From a virus: DNA of 29,503 nt. The position numbers and the translations under genes were made by a program. Shown in pieces: positions 13,176 to 20,727 of this stretch (its first letter is position 1; every line of letters begins with the position of its first letter). Location: the IMG/VR virus record IMGVR_UViG_3300050821_002033, positions 1-29,503 of that record; one strand, given 5' to 3'. The notes under the pieces were generated by a model. The model saw nothing but the letters and a program-made list of their open reading frames with translations. It searched no databases and was not told the origin of the DNA.

Positions 13176-14491
13176 CAGGGCTTAATCTCCTCAATCTGGC
13201 CTGTCGTTGGGTTGTAACGATGCGTGGCCGCCTGTGATGGCTTGGCTGCTCCTTCTTGCGCTTTGTCGAGCGTCGTAATTACTCCAGAACGGTCCATAAC
13301 TACAGTCTTTTTCGGGTCAAGGCCTGCGTTGGCCGCTACCATGTTCGCGCCATTCACCAAACCGTGATACTTAGCGTCAATCAGGCCATCCACGATAGCC
13401 CCAGCTTCTTTCAAAGTGTCCTCTGGGACTGCTCCTGACCCAGCCTTGCTCATAATCGAATCCAGCCGCCTGTAGAGACTCCCGGCCTCTGGCCCTGCTG
13501 CATTTACTTCAGTTTGGTTGATGCGATGGACTCCAGCAAAGGAAGTGACTCCAAGAGCCAGCATGAGAGGCTCAAGATTGGAAGCCAGTTCATTGCCGTT
13601 CTTCGACTGCATGATGGTGTTCTTGGTGCTCTGGGCTTGCGATAGAAACTGTACATAGCCGTGCTGCGGATCGCTGAACATCTTGTCCAGGTTCGACAAA
13701 CCGCCCTTTTGCAGCTCGTTGGCGAATGTAGTCTGGCGCTGAATTGTGGCCCGGTAGTTGGCCTGCTGCTCTTTGTAGGTGTCTTCCGCCGTCACGGTGC
13801 CAAGTTGCCGCTGGCGTTCTGCTGCCAAAGATGCCTCATTCGTCGCTTGCAGGGTCTTGGCTTCCGTCTCTTGCAAACTTGCTTGCCGCTGGGCAATGAC
13901 ATCGGCATCGGACGGTGCTTGGCGCTGCTCGCGCTGAGCCTTCTCGTTTTGTGCCAGCCATTGTGAACCTTTCAATCCAGTCTCCACTTGGTTCAGGCTT
14001 TTATCGGAGAAGTCCGGTAAGTTGGTCAGCGATGGAACGATTTTAGATATATCCACATTTTCATTCGCCAGACGGCCAAGGGCGTCTTTGATGCCTTGAG
14101 GACGCTGCTCAATGGGGAGCTGCTTAACGCCTTCTAGTTCATTCGCCGTTAAATCATGTTGTTTTATCAAAAGATCGACTTGCTTCTCCGAAAGATTGGC
14201 CATTGCCGTTTGGGCTGCGATGCTTTGCGTCCTGAAGTTTAGGAGCATGGACGGCGTGACCTGGCCGGTCGCTGCGGCGTCAGCATAGGTTTTGTTCAGG
14301 TCGCCATTGTTCTCGCTGAACTTCTGCATCAAGACTTGCTGGCTGGTTTGGTTCTGGCGAGCCTCTTGCAGCTGAATCTCGCCAAGTTGCTGCTGTTGCA
14401 TCGCTCCTTTGATCTGCAAAGCTCCGCCGAGTTCCTGAAGGGGAGATTCAGGGGGCCTGATTTGAAGCGCGGGAAATCCAGCGGTAGCCAT
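13175..14491 (-). CDS. ejection protein candidate (gp20 position)
   Basis: A 438-residue, mostly helical protein beginning at a TAATG overlap. It is rich in Gln, Ala and Leu with long heptad-like stretches (QLQEARQNQTSQQVLMQKF; AQREQRQAPSDADVIAQRQA; NEASLAAERQRQLGTV). No membrane span or enzyme motif is seen. The C-terminal TTGQIEEIKP tail is a common end of phage internal proteins. By position between gp7-like and gp16-like genes it corresponds to P22 gp20, which is ejected with the DNA. The assignment rests on position, size (P22 gp20 is about 470 residues) and composition, not on a recognised motif. Confidence 0.65.
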   Translation of the reverse strand: MATAGFPALQIRPPESPLQELGGALQIKGAMQQQQLGEIQLQEARQNQTSQQVLMQKFSENNGDLNKTYADAAATGQVTPSMLLNFRTQSIAAQTAMANLSEKQVDLLIKQHDLTANELEGVKQLPIEQRPQGIKDALGRLANENVDISKIVPSLTNLPDFSDKSLNQVETGLKGSQWLAQNEKAQREQRQAPSDADVIAQRQASLQETEAKTLQATNEASLAAERQRQLGTVTAEDTYKEQQANYRATIQRQTTFANELQKGGLSNLDKMFSDPQHGYVQFLSQAQSTKNTIMQSKNGNELASNLEPLMLALGVTSFAGVHRINQTEVNAAGPEAGSLYRRLDSIMSKAGSGAVPEDTLKEAGAIVDGLIDAKYHGLVNGANMVAANAGLDPKKTVVMDRSGVITTLDKAQEGAAKPSQAATHRYNPTTGQIEEIKP

Positions 14492-15387
14492 TATTCTGGT
14501 ATCCCATTGGATGGAGCAAATGCTGGTCCGCTTAGAATGCCCGCCGTAGTATCACCAGGGTTAGTGCCCGGAGCAAGGCCGGGAATACCGCCAGTCGGCC
14601 CTGCGCCTTGCGGATTGAGAATCGAATTCAGTAGGGCGTATTGACTTAGGTTATTGATTCCGCCAGAAAGTGCATTGGCTACGCCTGCATAACCGGAAGC
14701 ATTGGCCGCTCCGGTGTAGAGAAGCGAGTTTCCAACCTGTCCGCCAATCGTGCCTGAAATGCTGGCATTGGTGTTGGCGTTCTGCTGGCCAAGCTGGCCT
14801 AGACTCGTCGCCGCCTGCTGTCCTAACCCACTCACGGAAGCCAGCCGGTTAAACTCATTGGTCTGATTGTTCTGGAACTGGTTGTATTGCTGCAAGTACT
14901 CGTTGAAAGCGTTCTGATAGGTTTGCTGGTAGGTCGTGGAAGCTAGGCCTTGATTGAATTGGTCGAGCGTCTTGAGGGTGCCAGTCGAAAGCAGATTCCC
15001 AGACCCGGCTGCGCTGTTCTGAATTGCTCCAGAACCTGCTCCGGCAGTGAACTGATAGCCCGGCGTAGCTTGTGCCTGAGCCACGGTCGGCGCGGCAAAA
15101 GTGCTCGTCCAAGGCGTTAAAAGACCGGAACCGGGAGTAGAAAGCAAGTTCGACAGGGTTCCAATGGCGGAAGTTCCTGCTCGGAGCCACGGCGCTTCAT
15201 TGGCTTGTGTCGTATTGAACTGGTTTTGGTTCTGCTGGAGTTGCTGCTGGCCAAGCATGTACTGAAGCTGGGCGGCGTTCTTCCCGGCGCTGGCCTGCGT
15301 CCCCGCTGCCGCAAGAGACCCTGCCGCGCCAATACCTGCGCTTGCCACTGCTCCGCCGATGATTGCCACTGGCAGGCTGATCGGCAT
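14491..15387 (-). CDS. gp7-like DNA transfer/ejection protein
   Basis: A 298-residue protein starting at a TGATG overlap. Residues 6-28 are a hydrophobic, small-residue helix (VAIIGGAVASAGIGAAG). Then come NAAQLQYMLGQQQLQQ, EAPWLRAGTSAIGTLSNLL, and TPGYQFTAGAGSGAIQNSAA followed by LLSTGTLKTLDQFNQGLAS. The PW/Y-x-x-AG-x-x-A-x-x-x-L element, the DPGY/TPGYQF element and the GTLKxLxxFxQxLAS element are the hallmarks of P22 gp7-like DNA transfer proteins in many podoviruses. The rest is Asn/Gln-rich and helical. It is expected inside the virion and is ejected first to help DNA cross the envelope. Confidence 0.8.
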   Translation of the reverse strand: MPISLPVAIIGGAVASAGIGAAGSLAAAGTQASAGKNAAQLQYMLGQQQLQQNQNQFNTTQANEAPWLRAGTSAIGTLSNLLSTPGSGLLTPWTSTFAAPTVAQAQATPGYQFTAGAGSGAIQNSAAGSGNLLSTGTLKTLDQFNQGLASTTYQQTYQNAFNEYLQQYNQFQNNQTNEFNRLASVSGLGQQAATSLGQLGQQNANTNASISGTIGGQVGNSLLYTGAANASGYAGVANALSGGINNLSQYALLNSILNPQGAGPTGGIPGLAPGTNPGDTTAGILSGPAFAPSNGIPE

Positions 15388-15869
15388 CAGTCACCAATCC
15401 ATTTCGAGTACATGCGGTCGGTCGGTGTCCAGTCGAGATACTCAAACAGTTTGCCGATGTCGAAGTGCTCTTTCGTCCCGCCGATGAGCTTTTTGACGCC
15501 CAATTTCTTCGATTCCGATTCAAAGAACTTCAGGAAGCGAATTCCGTTCCGGCCCTTGCGGTAAGACTGCTCCATGAACATGATGTCAATCTGCGCCATC
15601 GGCGTGGACTTGTAGTGTATGTGATTGAAAATGGTGAAGATGTTGTAGCCCACCAGTTCATTAACCTCATTGCGGGCCGTCAGGAAATGCATCATCCCCA
15701 GCTTCTCAAGTTCCTGATATTTGTCATAGTCCGGGTCGAGCGGAATCTTATTCTTGAGAAGGGCAATTTCCTCCCAATGAAGTTCCAGGAGCCGCTTGAT
15801 TTCAGAGATGACTTCGGCGTAGGTTTCCTTGGCGAAGGTCACGCTAGTTCCGATTTCGAGAGCCTTCAT
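15387..15869 (-). CDS. GNAT-family acetyltransferase
   Basis: A 160-residue protein starting at ATG 15867-15869 in an ATGA overlap; an earlier in-frame start at 15899 lies inside the upstream gene. The fold order fits GNAT: an N-terminal helix with LLELHWEEIALLKN, a strand-helix region, ELVGYNIFTIFNHIHYKST, then AQIDIMFMEQSYRKGRNGIR near residues 92-111. The last segment matches motif A, where Arg/Lys-x-x-Arg-x-Gly-x-Arg binds acetyl-CoA. GVKKLIGGTKEHFDIGKLFE follows, and the C-terminus forms the last strand. Acetyltransferases of this type occur between hub and ejection genes of several podoviruses. The substrate is unknown; a virion protein or a host protein met on entry are possible. Confidence 0.75.
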   Translation of the reverse strand: MKALEIGTSVTFAKETYAEVISEIKRLLELHWEEIALLKNKIPLDPDYDKYQELEKLGMMHFLTARNEVNELVGYNIFTIFNHIHYKSTPMAQIDIMFMEQSYRKGRNGIRFLKFFESESKKLGVKKLIGGTKEHFDIGKLFEYLDWTPTDRMYSKWIGD

Positions 15870-16132
15870 ATCAGCTGCACCCAAGTCTTTCCGTTCCACA
15901 GGTCTACGTGCCCGCTGTCCGTCTCATACACTATAGACCCTATTGTCAAGTTGCCTGTGGCTAAAGCGAGACGCTGACTGTGGGTAAGTGTATACGCTTT
16001 GGGGCTAGAGGCCATGAAAGAAATGATCGACTGGAAGAATTGCTGCCAGGCAAGGACAAAGTTCCCATCCGAGCCGATGGGCTTGGTCTGGAAGATGGCC
16101 AGTTGCGCGTTTTGTGTCGTAGTTGTTGGCAT
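15866..16132 (-). CDS. small tail protein
   Basis: An 88-residue protein starting at a TGATG overlap with the gp10-like gene. The N-terminal half is helical (FVLAWQQFFQSIISFMAS), and the C-terminal part, GSIVYETDSGHVDLWNGKTW, resembles the Tyr-x-Thr-Asp...Trp-x-Gly-x-x-Trp beta motif common at the ends of phage tail and fibre proteins. Its place directly after the tail hub gene is that of the P22 gp26 tail needle or gp14. It is far shorter than gp26 and has no long coiled coil, so I call it only a small tail or tail-completion protein. Confidence 0.65.
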   Translation of the reverse strand: MPTTTTQNAQLAIFQTKPIGSDGNFVLAWQQFFQSIISFMASSPKAYTLTHSQRLALATGNLTIGSIVYETDSGHVDLWNGKTWVQLI

Positions 16133-18051
16133 CAGCTAACCTTTTGGTATTGCCGGACCAGTCTCTCGCTTGGCTTGTAGCCAGGTTCGGCGTTGATGTA
16201 GCCATTGACGATGCGGATGGGCACAGACTCTGAACAAGTGACTTCAAGAGTCCTAATCCTCGCCGCTCCCAGCCTGTACCAGATTACGCGCGTCTTCCAT
16301 TGCCCGGCTTGCCCCGCGTCTCGTGACTGGGCATTTGACCACGTATGTCCAGCGTCGTCTGACCATCTGAGCCAGACGAGCGGCCCGCGAGCAAACAGGC
16401 TGAAATTCTGCGAAGTCTGCAAAAGCCCCGTTGCCGTTACGCTCAAATTCCAAGCATTCGTCGGAGAAACCATTGGGATGGTCGAGGGATTGGCAGCGTT
16501 GAATGTAACCACGGTTGTGGTCAGCAGTCCGGCAATCGTGACGCCTAGCTGCCAGGTCGCCGCGCCGACATTCAGAAAGATGGTTTGGGCCGCTCCGAGT
16601 GAACCTGAAGTTGTTTGGAGCAGGCCAGCCGAGGTAACGGTCACGCCCCACAGGATGCCATTGGCATCTTTCAGCGTCAGGATCGTAGGACTTCCCCCGC
16701 CAGTCTGGAGAGGCGGCTCAGGCCCAAGCCCTGTCTCCATATCCAACGTGAACTTGTCGAAGCGCGTCATTTCCAGCTCTGTCGAGATGTGCGGCGCACG
16801 GCGTAGCTTGATGATTGGCACGCCGGCATTGCTGTAGAAACTTGTGCTCATCTGGTAGAGGTTCGCTGACCGCCAATCGCCTACTACGTGGAAACCATTC
16901 CAGTAAGCATGGTTCCAGCTTGGATGGCCGAGACTTCCTCCGGTCGCCTCACTGAGCAAATCCCTTTCATGCCAAAGTCCCGTCGCCACGTCATAGACCC
17001 AAGTAGCCCCGTTTCCATTGTTAGCCGAGGGGAACAGCACGACCCAGAAAGCGTGGCCTTGGTCCTGATAGGCATAGCTGACCGCATCGCTGCGCTTGGG
17101 GTAGCTTTTCCAGGCCAGTTCCACGGCGTGCGTCGTGATTCTCTGAGGCGTCAAGCCATTCAGCCGGAAGCCCATGCCATCGCCTTTGTCGTCGCCTGAA
17201 ACCCAGAAAGGCGAGTTGTCCAGCTTGCTCATCGCAAACGTAGCGATAGCGCCTTGCTCGACAAAGGAACCTGGCTGAACAGTGAAAATATTGATCGGGT
17301 CGCCAGAGCTGTAAGCAACAGTCGCTTTGCGGCCCAGGAGCCAAAGATTCCGGTGGTCTACGATCATGCCAACCACGTTTTCAGGATAGACGCTGACGAT
17401 GATCTGACTGGAGACGCCTCCGGTATAGACTCCGCCGACTATCGAGCCGCCAGGAATCCAGTTGTAGCCGTCGAGGACATTCGAGATTTGAATGCTCTGG
17501 CTATTGGCAATCAGGGCTAGAAAGAACGAATCGCAGAAGGCCACTTGTTTGACAGGGGCATTGCCTCCGGCAGTCGTGAAGTTTGAGGCTGGCACTTGCT
17601 TAAACGTTCCTGCTGCAATCGGCAGCCCAGTCACGGAATCGTTTATCTTGTTCAGGTAGTAGATGTAGACGTTTCCCGCGCTAGAAATGAGCAGCTGATT
17701 TTCGTTGGCGGCAATCGAGGCTGGCAACCCATCGTTGGCCATTGGTGCGCCGGGATTGAGCGCCGTGAGGGAAACGACCGCGGGGCTGGTCAGCGTCGGG
17801 GGCGAAACAAGGATGACTTGATAGAAATTCACCCCGCCTACAACATAAAGCATCCCGTTGAATTCAAGCTCCGCTCTCGAAGCAGCGTCCAGTTGGGCAA
17901 GGATGGCCAAGCCGGGCGTGTTCAGCAAGGTCATCTTTGACCGGCCATCGCCAGACTCGACTATTTCGGGATATAGGTTTAGCGTGCGCTGATTGTCAGC
18001 GTTGATTGTGGAGAGGGTGTAACTTCCTGAGCAAAAATCGAACTGTGCGAT
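16132..18051 (-). CDS. gp10-like tail hub / packaged-DNA stabilisation protein
   Basis: A protein of about 639 residues in the P22 gp10 position after gp4. Repeated FW, YW and Trp-Asp motifs suggest a beta propeller, as in gp10-like hub proteins that plug the portal and hold fibres. The annotated-looking ATG at 17932-17934 is too far downstream: the frame upstream of it encodes AQFDFCSGSYTLSTINADNQ, then RTLNLYPEIVESG, the conserved N-terminus of this family. No ATG, GTG or TTG lies in that part. The family usually begins M-A-Q-F-D-F, and the codon in the Met position is ATC (18049-18051), seven bases after AGGAG. I therefore place the start at ATC. The gene is in the same frame as gp4, divided from it by one TAA and one GGT codon. 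Confidence 0.8.
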   Translation of the reverse strand: MAQFDFCSGSYTLSTINADNQRTLNLYPEIVESGDGRSKMTLLNTPGLAILAQLDAASRAELEFNGMLYVVGGVNFYQVILVSPPTLTSPAVVSLTALNPGAPMANDGLPASIAANENQLLISSAGNVYIYYLNKINDSVTGLPIAAGTFKQVPASNFTTAGGNAPVKQVAFCDSFFLALIANSQSIQISNVLDGYNWIPGGSIVGGVYTGGVSSQIIVSVYPENVVGMIVDHRNLWLLGRKATVAYSSGDPINIFTVQPGSFVEQGAIATFAMSKLDNSPFWVSGDDKGDGMGFRLNGLTPQRITTHAVELAWKSYPKRSDAVSYAYQDQGHAFWVVLFPSANNGNGATWVYDVATGLWHERDLLSEATGGSLGHPSWNHAYWNGFHVVGDWRSANLYQMSTSFYSNAGVPIIKLRRAPHISTELEMTRFDKFTLDMETGLGPEPPLQTGGGSPTILTLKDANGILWGVTVTSAGLLQTTSGSLGAAQTIFLNVGAATWQLGVTIAGLLTTTVVTFNAANPSTIPMVSPTNAWNLSVTATGLLQTSQNFSLFARGPLVWLRWSDDAGHTWSNAQSRDAGQAGQWKTRVIWYRLGAARIRTLEVTCSESVPIRIVNGYINAEPGYKPSERLVRQYQKVS

Positions 18052-18054
18052 ACC

Positions 18055-18786
18055 TTATCTCCTGTCAACATACGTATCGCTGCGCCAATCGTAGTATCCA
18101 TCCCTGCCAGTAAGCCCTGAATCACATGTCAGGATAGGCGCCGGAAGGTTCAATTCCTTGAGAGCTGCCAAAGAGTTTTGCGCGATGCCGAGTACGAGCT
18201 GGTCGGGCGTCAATTTGTATTCCGCCATCAAAGCAATGGCCAGATTGTATTTCAGCGCGCGCGCATAGGCTGGTGGAAAGGTGACGTTTGTTGTGTTCAG
18301 GTCTGGGAACGTCGAGAGCGGATTCCAGCAGTAGAGAACCAGAGAACACGCAAGGCTCGGAATCTGGTACACGTACAGGTTCATGTTGGGGTAGGCATAA
18401 TCCGGGTAGACGTTTAGCGGATAGTTGCCCTGGATGTTCTTGACCCGGATATTGGCCCAGCCTTCGTAGTCGAGCAAGGAAATGGGGATTTCTGGCGGCT
18501 GCGTGGGGTTGGAGCCTGTCAGAAGCATCCCAGCCCGTTGAATCTTCGCTGGACGGATGTAGGCAAAAGTGCCTGTAGGCCCGAGCGTGTAGACTTGCTG
18601 GCCGATGACAAGCGGCAATGTCAGGATGTTTTCTTGGAAGACTTTTAGCCCGTCAGCCTGCCACTCATCAATCATGTCCTGCGCGATGACAAGACATTCT
18701 TGGGGCATGTTGCCTTGCAGGACATCGCCGCTGGCCAAAAGCCCTGCAAGCCTGGCGGCTGCATTGAGCAGGTCTTGGCCAAGCAT
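18055..18786 (-). CDS. gp4-like tail accessory factor (head-tail connector)
   Basis: A 243-residue protein. The N-terminal helix (LGQDLLNAAARLAGLLASGD) and the following MIDEWQADGLKVFQENIL, then QQVYTLGPTGTFAYIRPAKI, ISLLDYEGWANI, NVYPDYAYPNMNLYVYQIPS and FPPAYARALKYNLAIALMAE form the well-known pattern of P22 gp4-type connector proteins (P22_AR/gp4-like tail accessory family). These bind under the portal after DNA packaging and receive the hub. The gene starts three bases after the upstream stop and ends with TAA in the frame of the gp10-like gene. It carries the ribosome-binding site of that gene in its last codons. Confidence 0.8.
   Translation of the reverse strand: MLGQDLLNAAARLAGLLASGDVLQGNMPQECLVIAQDMIDEWQADGLKVFQENILTLPLVIGQQVYTLGPTGTFAYIRPAKIQRAGMLLTGSNPTQPPEIPISLLDYEGWANIRVKNIQGNYPLNVYPDYAYPNMNLYVYQIPSLACSLVLYCWNPLSTFPDLNTTNVTFPPAYARALKYNLAIALMAEYKLTPDQLVLGIAQNSLAALKELNLPAPILTCDSGLTGRDGYYDWRSDTYVDRR
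18058..18063 (-). promoter_or_regulatory. Shine-Dalgarno that fixes the ATC start
   Basis: The minus strand reads AGGAGA here, inside the last codons of the gp4-like gene. The AGGAG core ends seven bases before the ATC at 18049-18051, an ideal distance. No other usable start codon in the gp10-like frame lies near enough to use it. It is the main sequence argument for initiation at ATC. Confidence 0.7.
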
Positions 18787-18789
18787 CGC

Positions 18790-19353
18790 TTAGGGTCTCG
18801 CTTCTGGCCTCTTTGCCTTGGGTGCGGGAATCGGGTCGAACTCTTCCTCGACATGCTCCTCGGGTAGTCCTTCGAGGTCGTTGATGTTGCTGACCCAGCC
18901 TTCGGCTTCGAGTTTCTTTTCAAGGGCAGCCGAGGCTTTATAGTCAATAGCCCCGTTCGGGTCATCGTTCACAAAGACAGCCACGCTCTTAGTCAGGTAG
19001 GGATGCTTTTGCAAGATATACCCGCCGCTATCCCTCGTCTTCCCCAGCACTTTGAACCCCCTATCCGAAATGCCGAGCGATTGCGCCAAGTCGAATGGCA
19101 GCGGGTAGCTGGGAGCGATTTCATCCCCGGCAGGCACGCCTTTACGGAGAGCAAGCCGATACATGACCTTGGGATAGCTGGCGCATTCCTTTTTGACTCG
19201 TTCGGCGTAGGCTTTGTCGCGCTTCGAGATGCGCGGGGGGCGAATCTCATTCTTCTCCATAGCTTCGATCTGCTCTGGAGTGCGGCCCATCGAATCCGTC
19301 TCCACGACATACATAACCTGCTCGTCGCGGGGACGGCTGAGAATCTGCGTCAT
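18790..19353 (-). CDS. head/structural-region protein, unknown
   Basis: A 187-residue protein starting at an ATGA overlap. It is charged and mostly helical, with GRTPEQIEAMEKNEIRPPRI, then DKAYAERVKKECASYPKVMY in the middle, followed by PFDLAQSLGISDRGFKVLGK. The tail is acidic and then Lys/Pro-rich. I do not recognise a family. It sits among the small genes between coat and gp4-like connector, where head completion or virion-associated proteins are expected. Confidence 0.6.
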   Translation of the reverse strand: MTQILSRPRDEQVMYVVETDSMGRTPEQIEAMEKNEIRPPRISKRDKAYAERVKKECASYPKVMYRLALRKGVPAGDEIAPSYPLPFDLAQSLGISDRGFKVLGKTRDSGGYILQKHPYLTKSVAVFVNDDPNGAIDYKASAALEKKLEAEGWVSNINDLEGLPEEHVEEEFDPIPAPKAKRPEARP

Positions 19354-19631
19354 GGCTTCACCTCTTGGACTGGCTGGACGGGATGTGGTGCAGGCGGCTG
19401 AGGCGGCGCAGGCGGCTGAGGTGCTGGCGGCTTGGGAGCCGGTGCAGGAGGCTTGACGGGCTTTGGCCCAGCCGTCAGCGTGAACTCCTGGCCAATCTCG
19501 TACAAAAAGACTTCCTTTTCAGGCGGAGGCACGGGCAGGAAAATCTCTCCCCGCAAGCCATCTTCCCCGGTTAGGGTCAGCGTAAAGTCGCCATTCGGCG
19601 TTTGCGTGTTCTTTGTGACTTTCAGTTTCAT
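19350..19631 (-). CDS. small protein with Pro/Ala-rich tail
   Basis: A 93-residue protein starting at MKLKVTKNTQTPNGDF, eight bases after GGAG. The first 58 residues alternate polar and hydrophobic residues in a way that suggests a small beta barrel (FTLTLTGEDGLRGEIFLPV; YEIGQEFTLTA). The last 35 are almost only Pro, Ala, Lys and Gln in PPAP-type repeats, encoded by a GC-rich repeat at about 19360-19460. Such a tail is extended and may span a distance on the capsid surface. The function is unknown. The stop overlaps the next gene as ATGA. Confidence 0.6.
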   Translation of the reverse strand: MKLKVTKNTQTPNGDFTLTLTGEDGLRGEIFLPVPPPEKEVFLYEIGQEFTLTAGPKPVKPPAPAPKPPAPQPPAPPQPPAPHPVQPVQEVKP

Positions 19632-19633
19632 GG

Positions 19634-20071
19634 TTAGCTCCAAGTTCCTATGCCTGTGGTTTGAATGTTGACGGCTCCGCTGTTTACGATGGTCACTACG
19701 AAATCCCGAAACGTTTGGGGGCCTACAGTGTAGGTGCCTGGAGCCACAAAGGTAACGCCCGTTCCAGCTGCTAACGTCAGCGTGTTGGTGATAACCGTAT
19801 TCGTGATTCGCAAGGTGAAAGCAAAGCCGTTGACGTTTTGCGTTCCCACTAAGGCAACAACATCGGCATACATCTGCGCCGCTGTGCGGGTGGTCATAGT
19901 TCCCGGAGTGGCTGCCGTCGTCAGCAGGAAAACATCGTCTGTTCCCGTGATGGCGTTGGCTGGGAAAACAATCGGCCCAGCCGTGGCAAGGGTGGAAACT
20001 GTAGAACCGAGCGTTATCAGAACGTCGTTGACAGCAGACTCATCAAGTGCTCCGCGATGCGTGATAGCCAT
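19634..20071 (-). CDS. structural-region beta protein, unknown
   Basis: A 145-residue protein whose ATG at 20069-20071 follows AAGGAG by four bases; longer forms from 20230 would run over the upstream gene. It begins MAITHRGALDESAVNDVLIT and is rich in Thr, Val and Ala with beta-strand alternation (TGVTFVAPGTYTVGPQTF, RDFVVTIVNSGAVNIQT). The C-terminal part repeats short Thr/Ile strands, like a small beta barrel or virion decoration protein. No family is recognised. The position between coat and connector genes suggests a head-associated role. Confidence 0.65.
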   Translation of the reverse strand: MAITHRGALDESAVNDVLITLGSTVSTLATAGPIVFPANAITGTDDVFLLTTAATPGTMTTRTAAQMYADVVALVGTQNVNGFAFTLRITNTVITNTLTLAAGTGVTFVAPGTYTVGPQTFRDFVVTIVNSGAVNIQTTGIGTWS

Positions 20072-20079
20072 GAGTCTCC

Positions 20080-20718
20080 TTACAAGCGGGATGGAATCCA
20101 CTTCTGAATGTTCAGGTCGAGAATGAAGGTAGCATAGTTCCCGGTCTGTACCGCGGTGCTCGAGGCGTTGAACGGGTAGAACGTGCCCGGTGCGCCAACG
20201 GTGCCGGATACCGCTCCGCCTGTCGCCCAAGACGCCGCGCCATCGAACACGATGTTGATTTCTCCGCCCTGCTCATACCCTGCCGGGGGAGCCATCGTGG
20301 TTAAGGCTGTAGTGCCGCTGACATGGAAGAACGCGCTTGGAGCGGTAATGGCAGCCGCCGAAGCCACCACGCCAGAGAATCCTTGGAACTTATTGGGTAG
20401 CGCAGGAACAGCGGTCTGTTCTGCCGGGGAGAATGCCGGGAAGTCGGTTGTAAGTCCCGCGGTCACTGTGGAGTTGACGGTGTGCGCTGAGGCCTGTGAG
20501 CCAAGCTCTCCGCGCGCCACGCTGATAACCGTGCCGTTTACGCCCGTCACCTTCATCATTTCCTGCTCGATCAAAAGGTAGGTCACGCCGCCAGAGATGC
20601 CTTTCGTCGGGTCGCCAATCTGGTAGTTGGGAGCCGTAATGCCAGTTGCGCTCGTGACGTTGACAACCGTGTCCGTGAGGAGCACCGCAGCTGAAAGAGT
20701 GGTTACAGTGATAGCCAT
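20080..20718 (-). CDS. head-region structural protein, unknown
   Basis: A 212-residue protein starting at ATG, four bases after AAGGAGA and nine bases after the coat stop. Its N-terminal half (MAITVTTLSAAVLLTDTVVN; YLLIEQEMMKVTGVNGTVIS; VARGELGSQASAHTVNSTVT) matches a short module common in phage structural proteins, where an Ile-Asp/Glu-x-E-xMx-V strand is followed by an R-G-x-x-G-(T/S)-x-A-x-x-H loop. The C-terminal half is Gly/Ala/Thr-rich and beta-like. The exact role is unknown; head decoration or completion is likely from its place directly after coat. Confidence 0.65.
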   Translation of the reverse strand: MAITVTTLSAAVLLTDTVVNVTSATGITAPNYQIGDPTKGISGGVTYLLIEQEMMKVTGVNGTVISVARGELGSQASAHTVNSTVTAGLTTDFPAFSPAEQTAVPALPNKFQGFSGVVASAAAITAPSAFFHVSGTTALTTMAPPAGYEQGGEINIVFDGAASWATGGAVSGTVGAPGTFYPFNASSTAVQTGNYATFILDLNIQKWIPSRL

Positions 20719-20727
20719 CGTTTCTCC

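Noticed and set aside
16132-17934. gp10-like gene beginning at the ATG at 17934
   Set aside because: The conserved family N-terminus is encoded before this ATG, and no Shine-Dalgarno sequence precedes it.
18034-18070. Programmed -1 frameshift from an ATG in the gp4 end into the hub gene
   Set aside because: The short frame exists, but the TTTTT stretch is not a good slippery heptamer in that frame, and the conserved AQFDF residues already lie before it in the hub frame.
18055-20080. A tail-assembly chaperone frameshift (G/GT type)
   Set aside because: No tape measure or tail tube gene is present, and no overlapping frame pair of that type is seen, as expected for a short-tailed phage.
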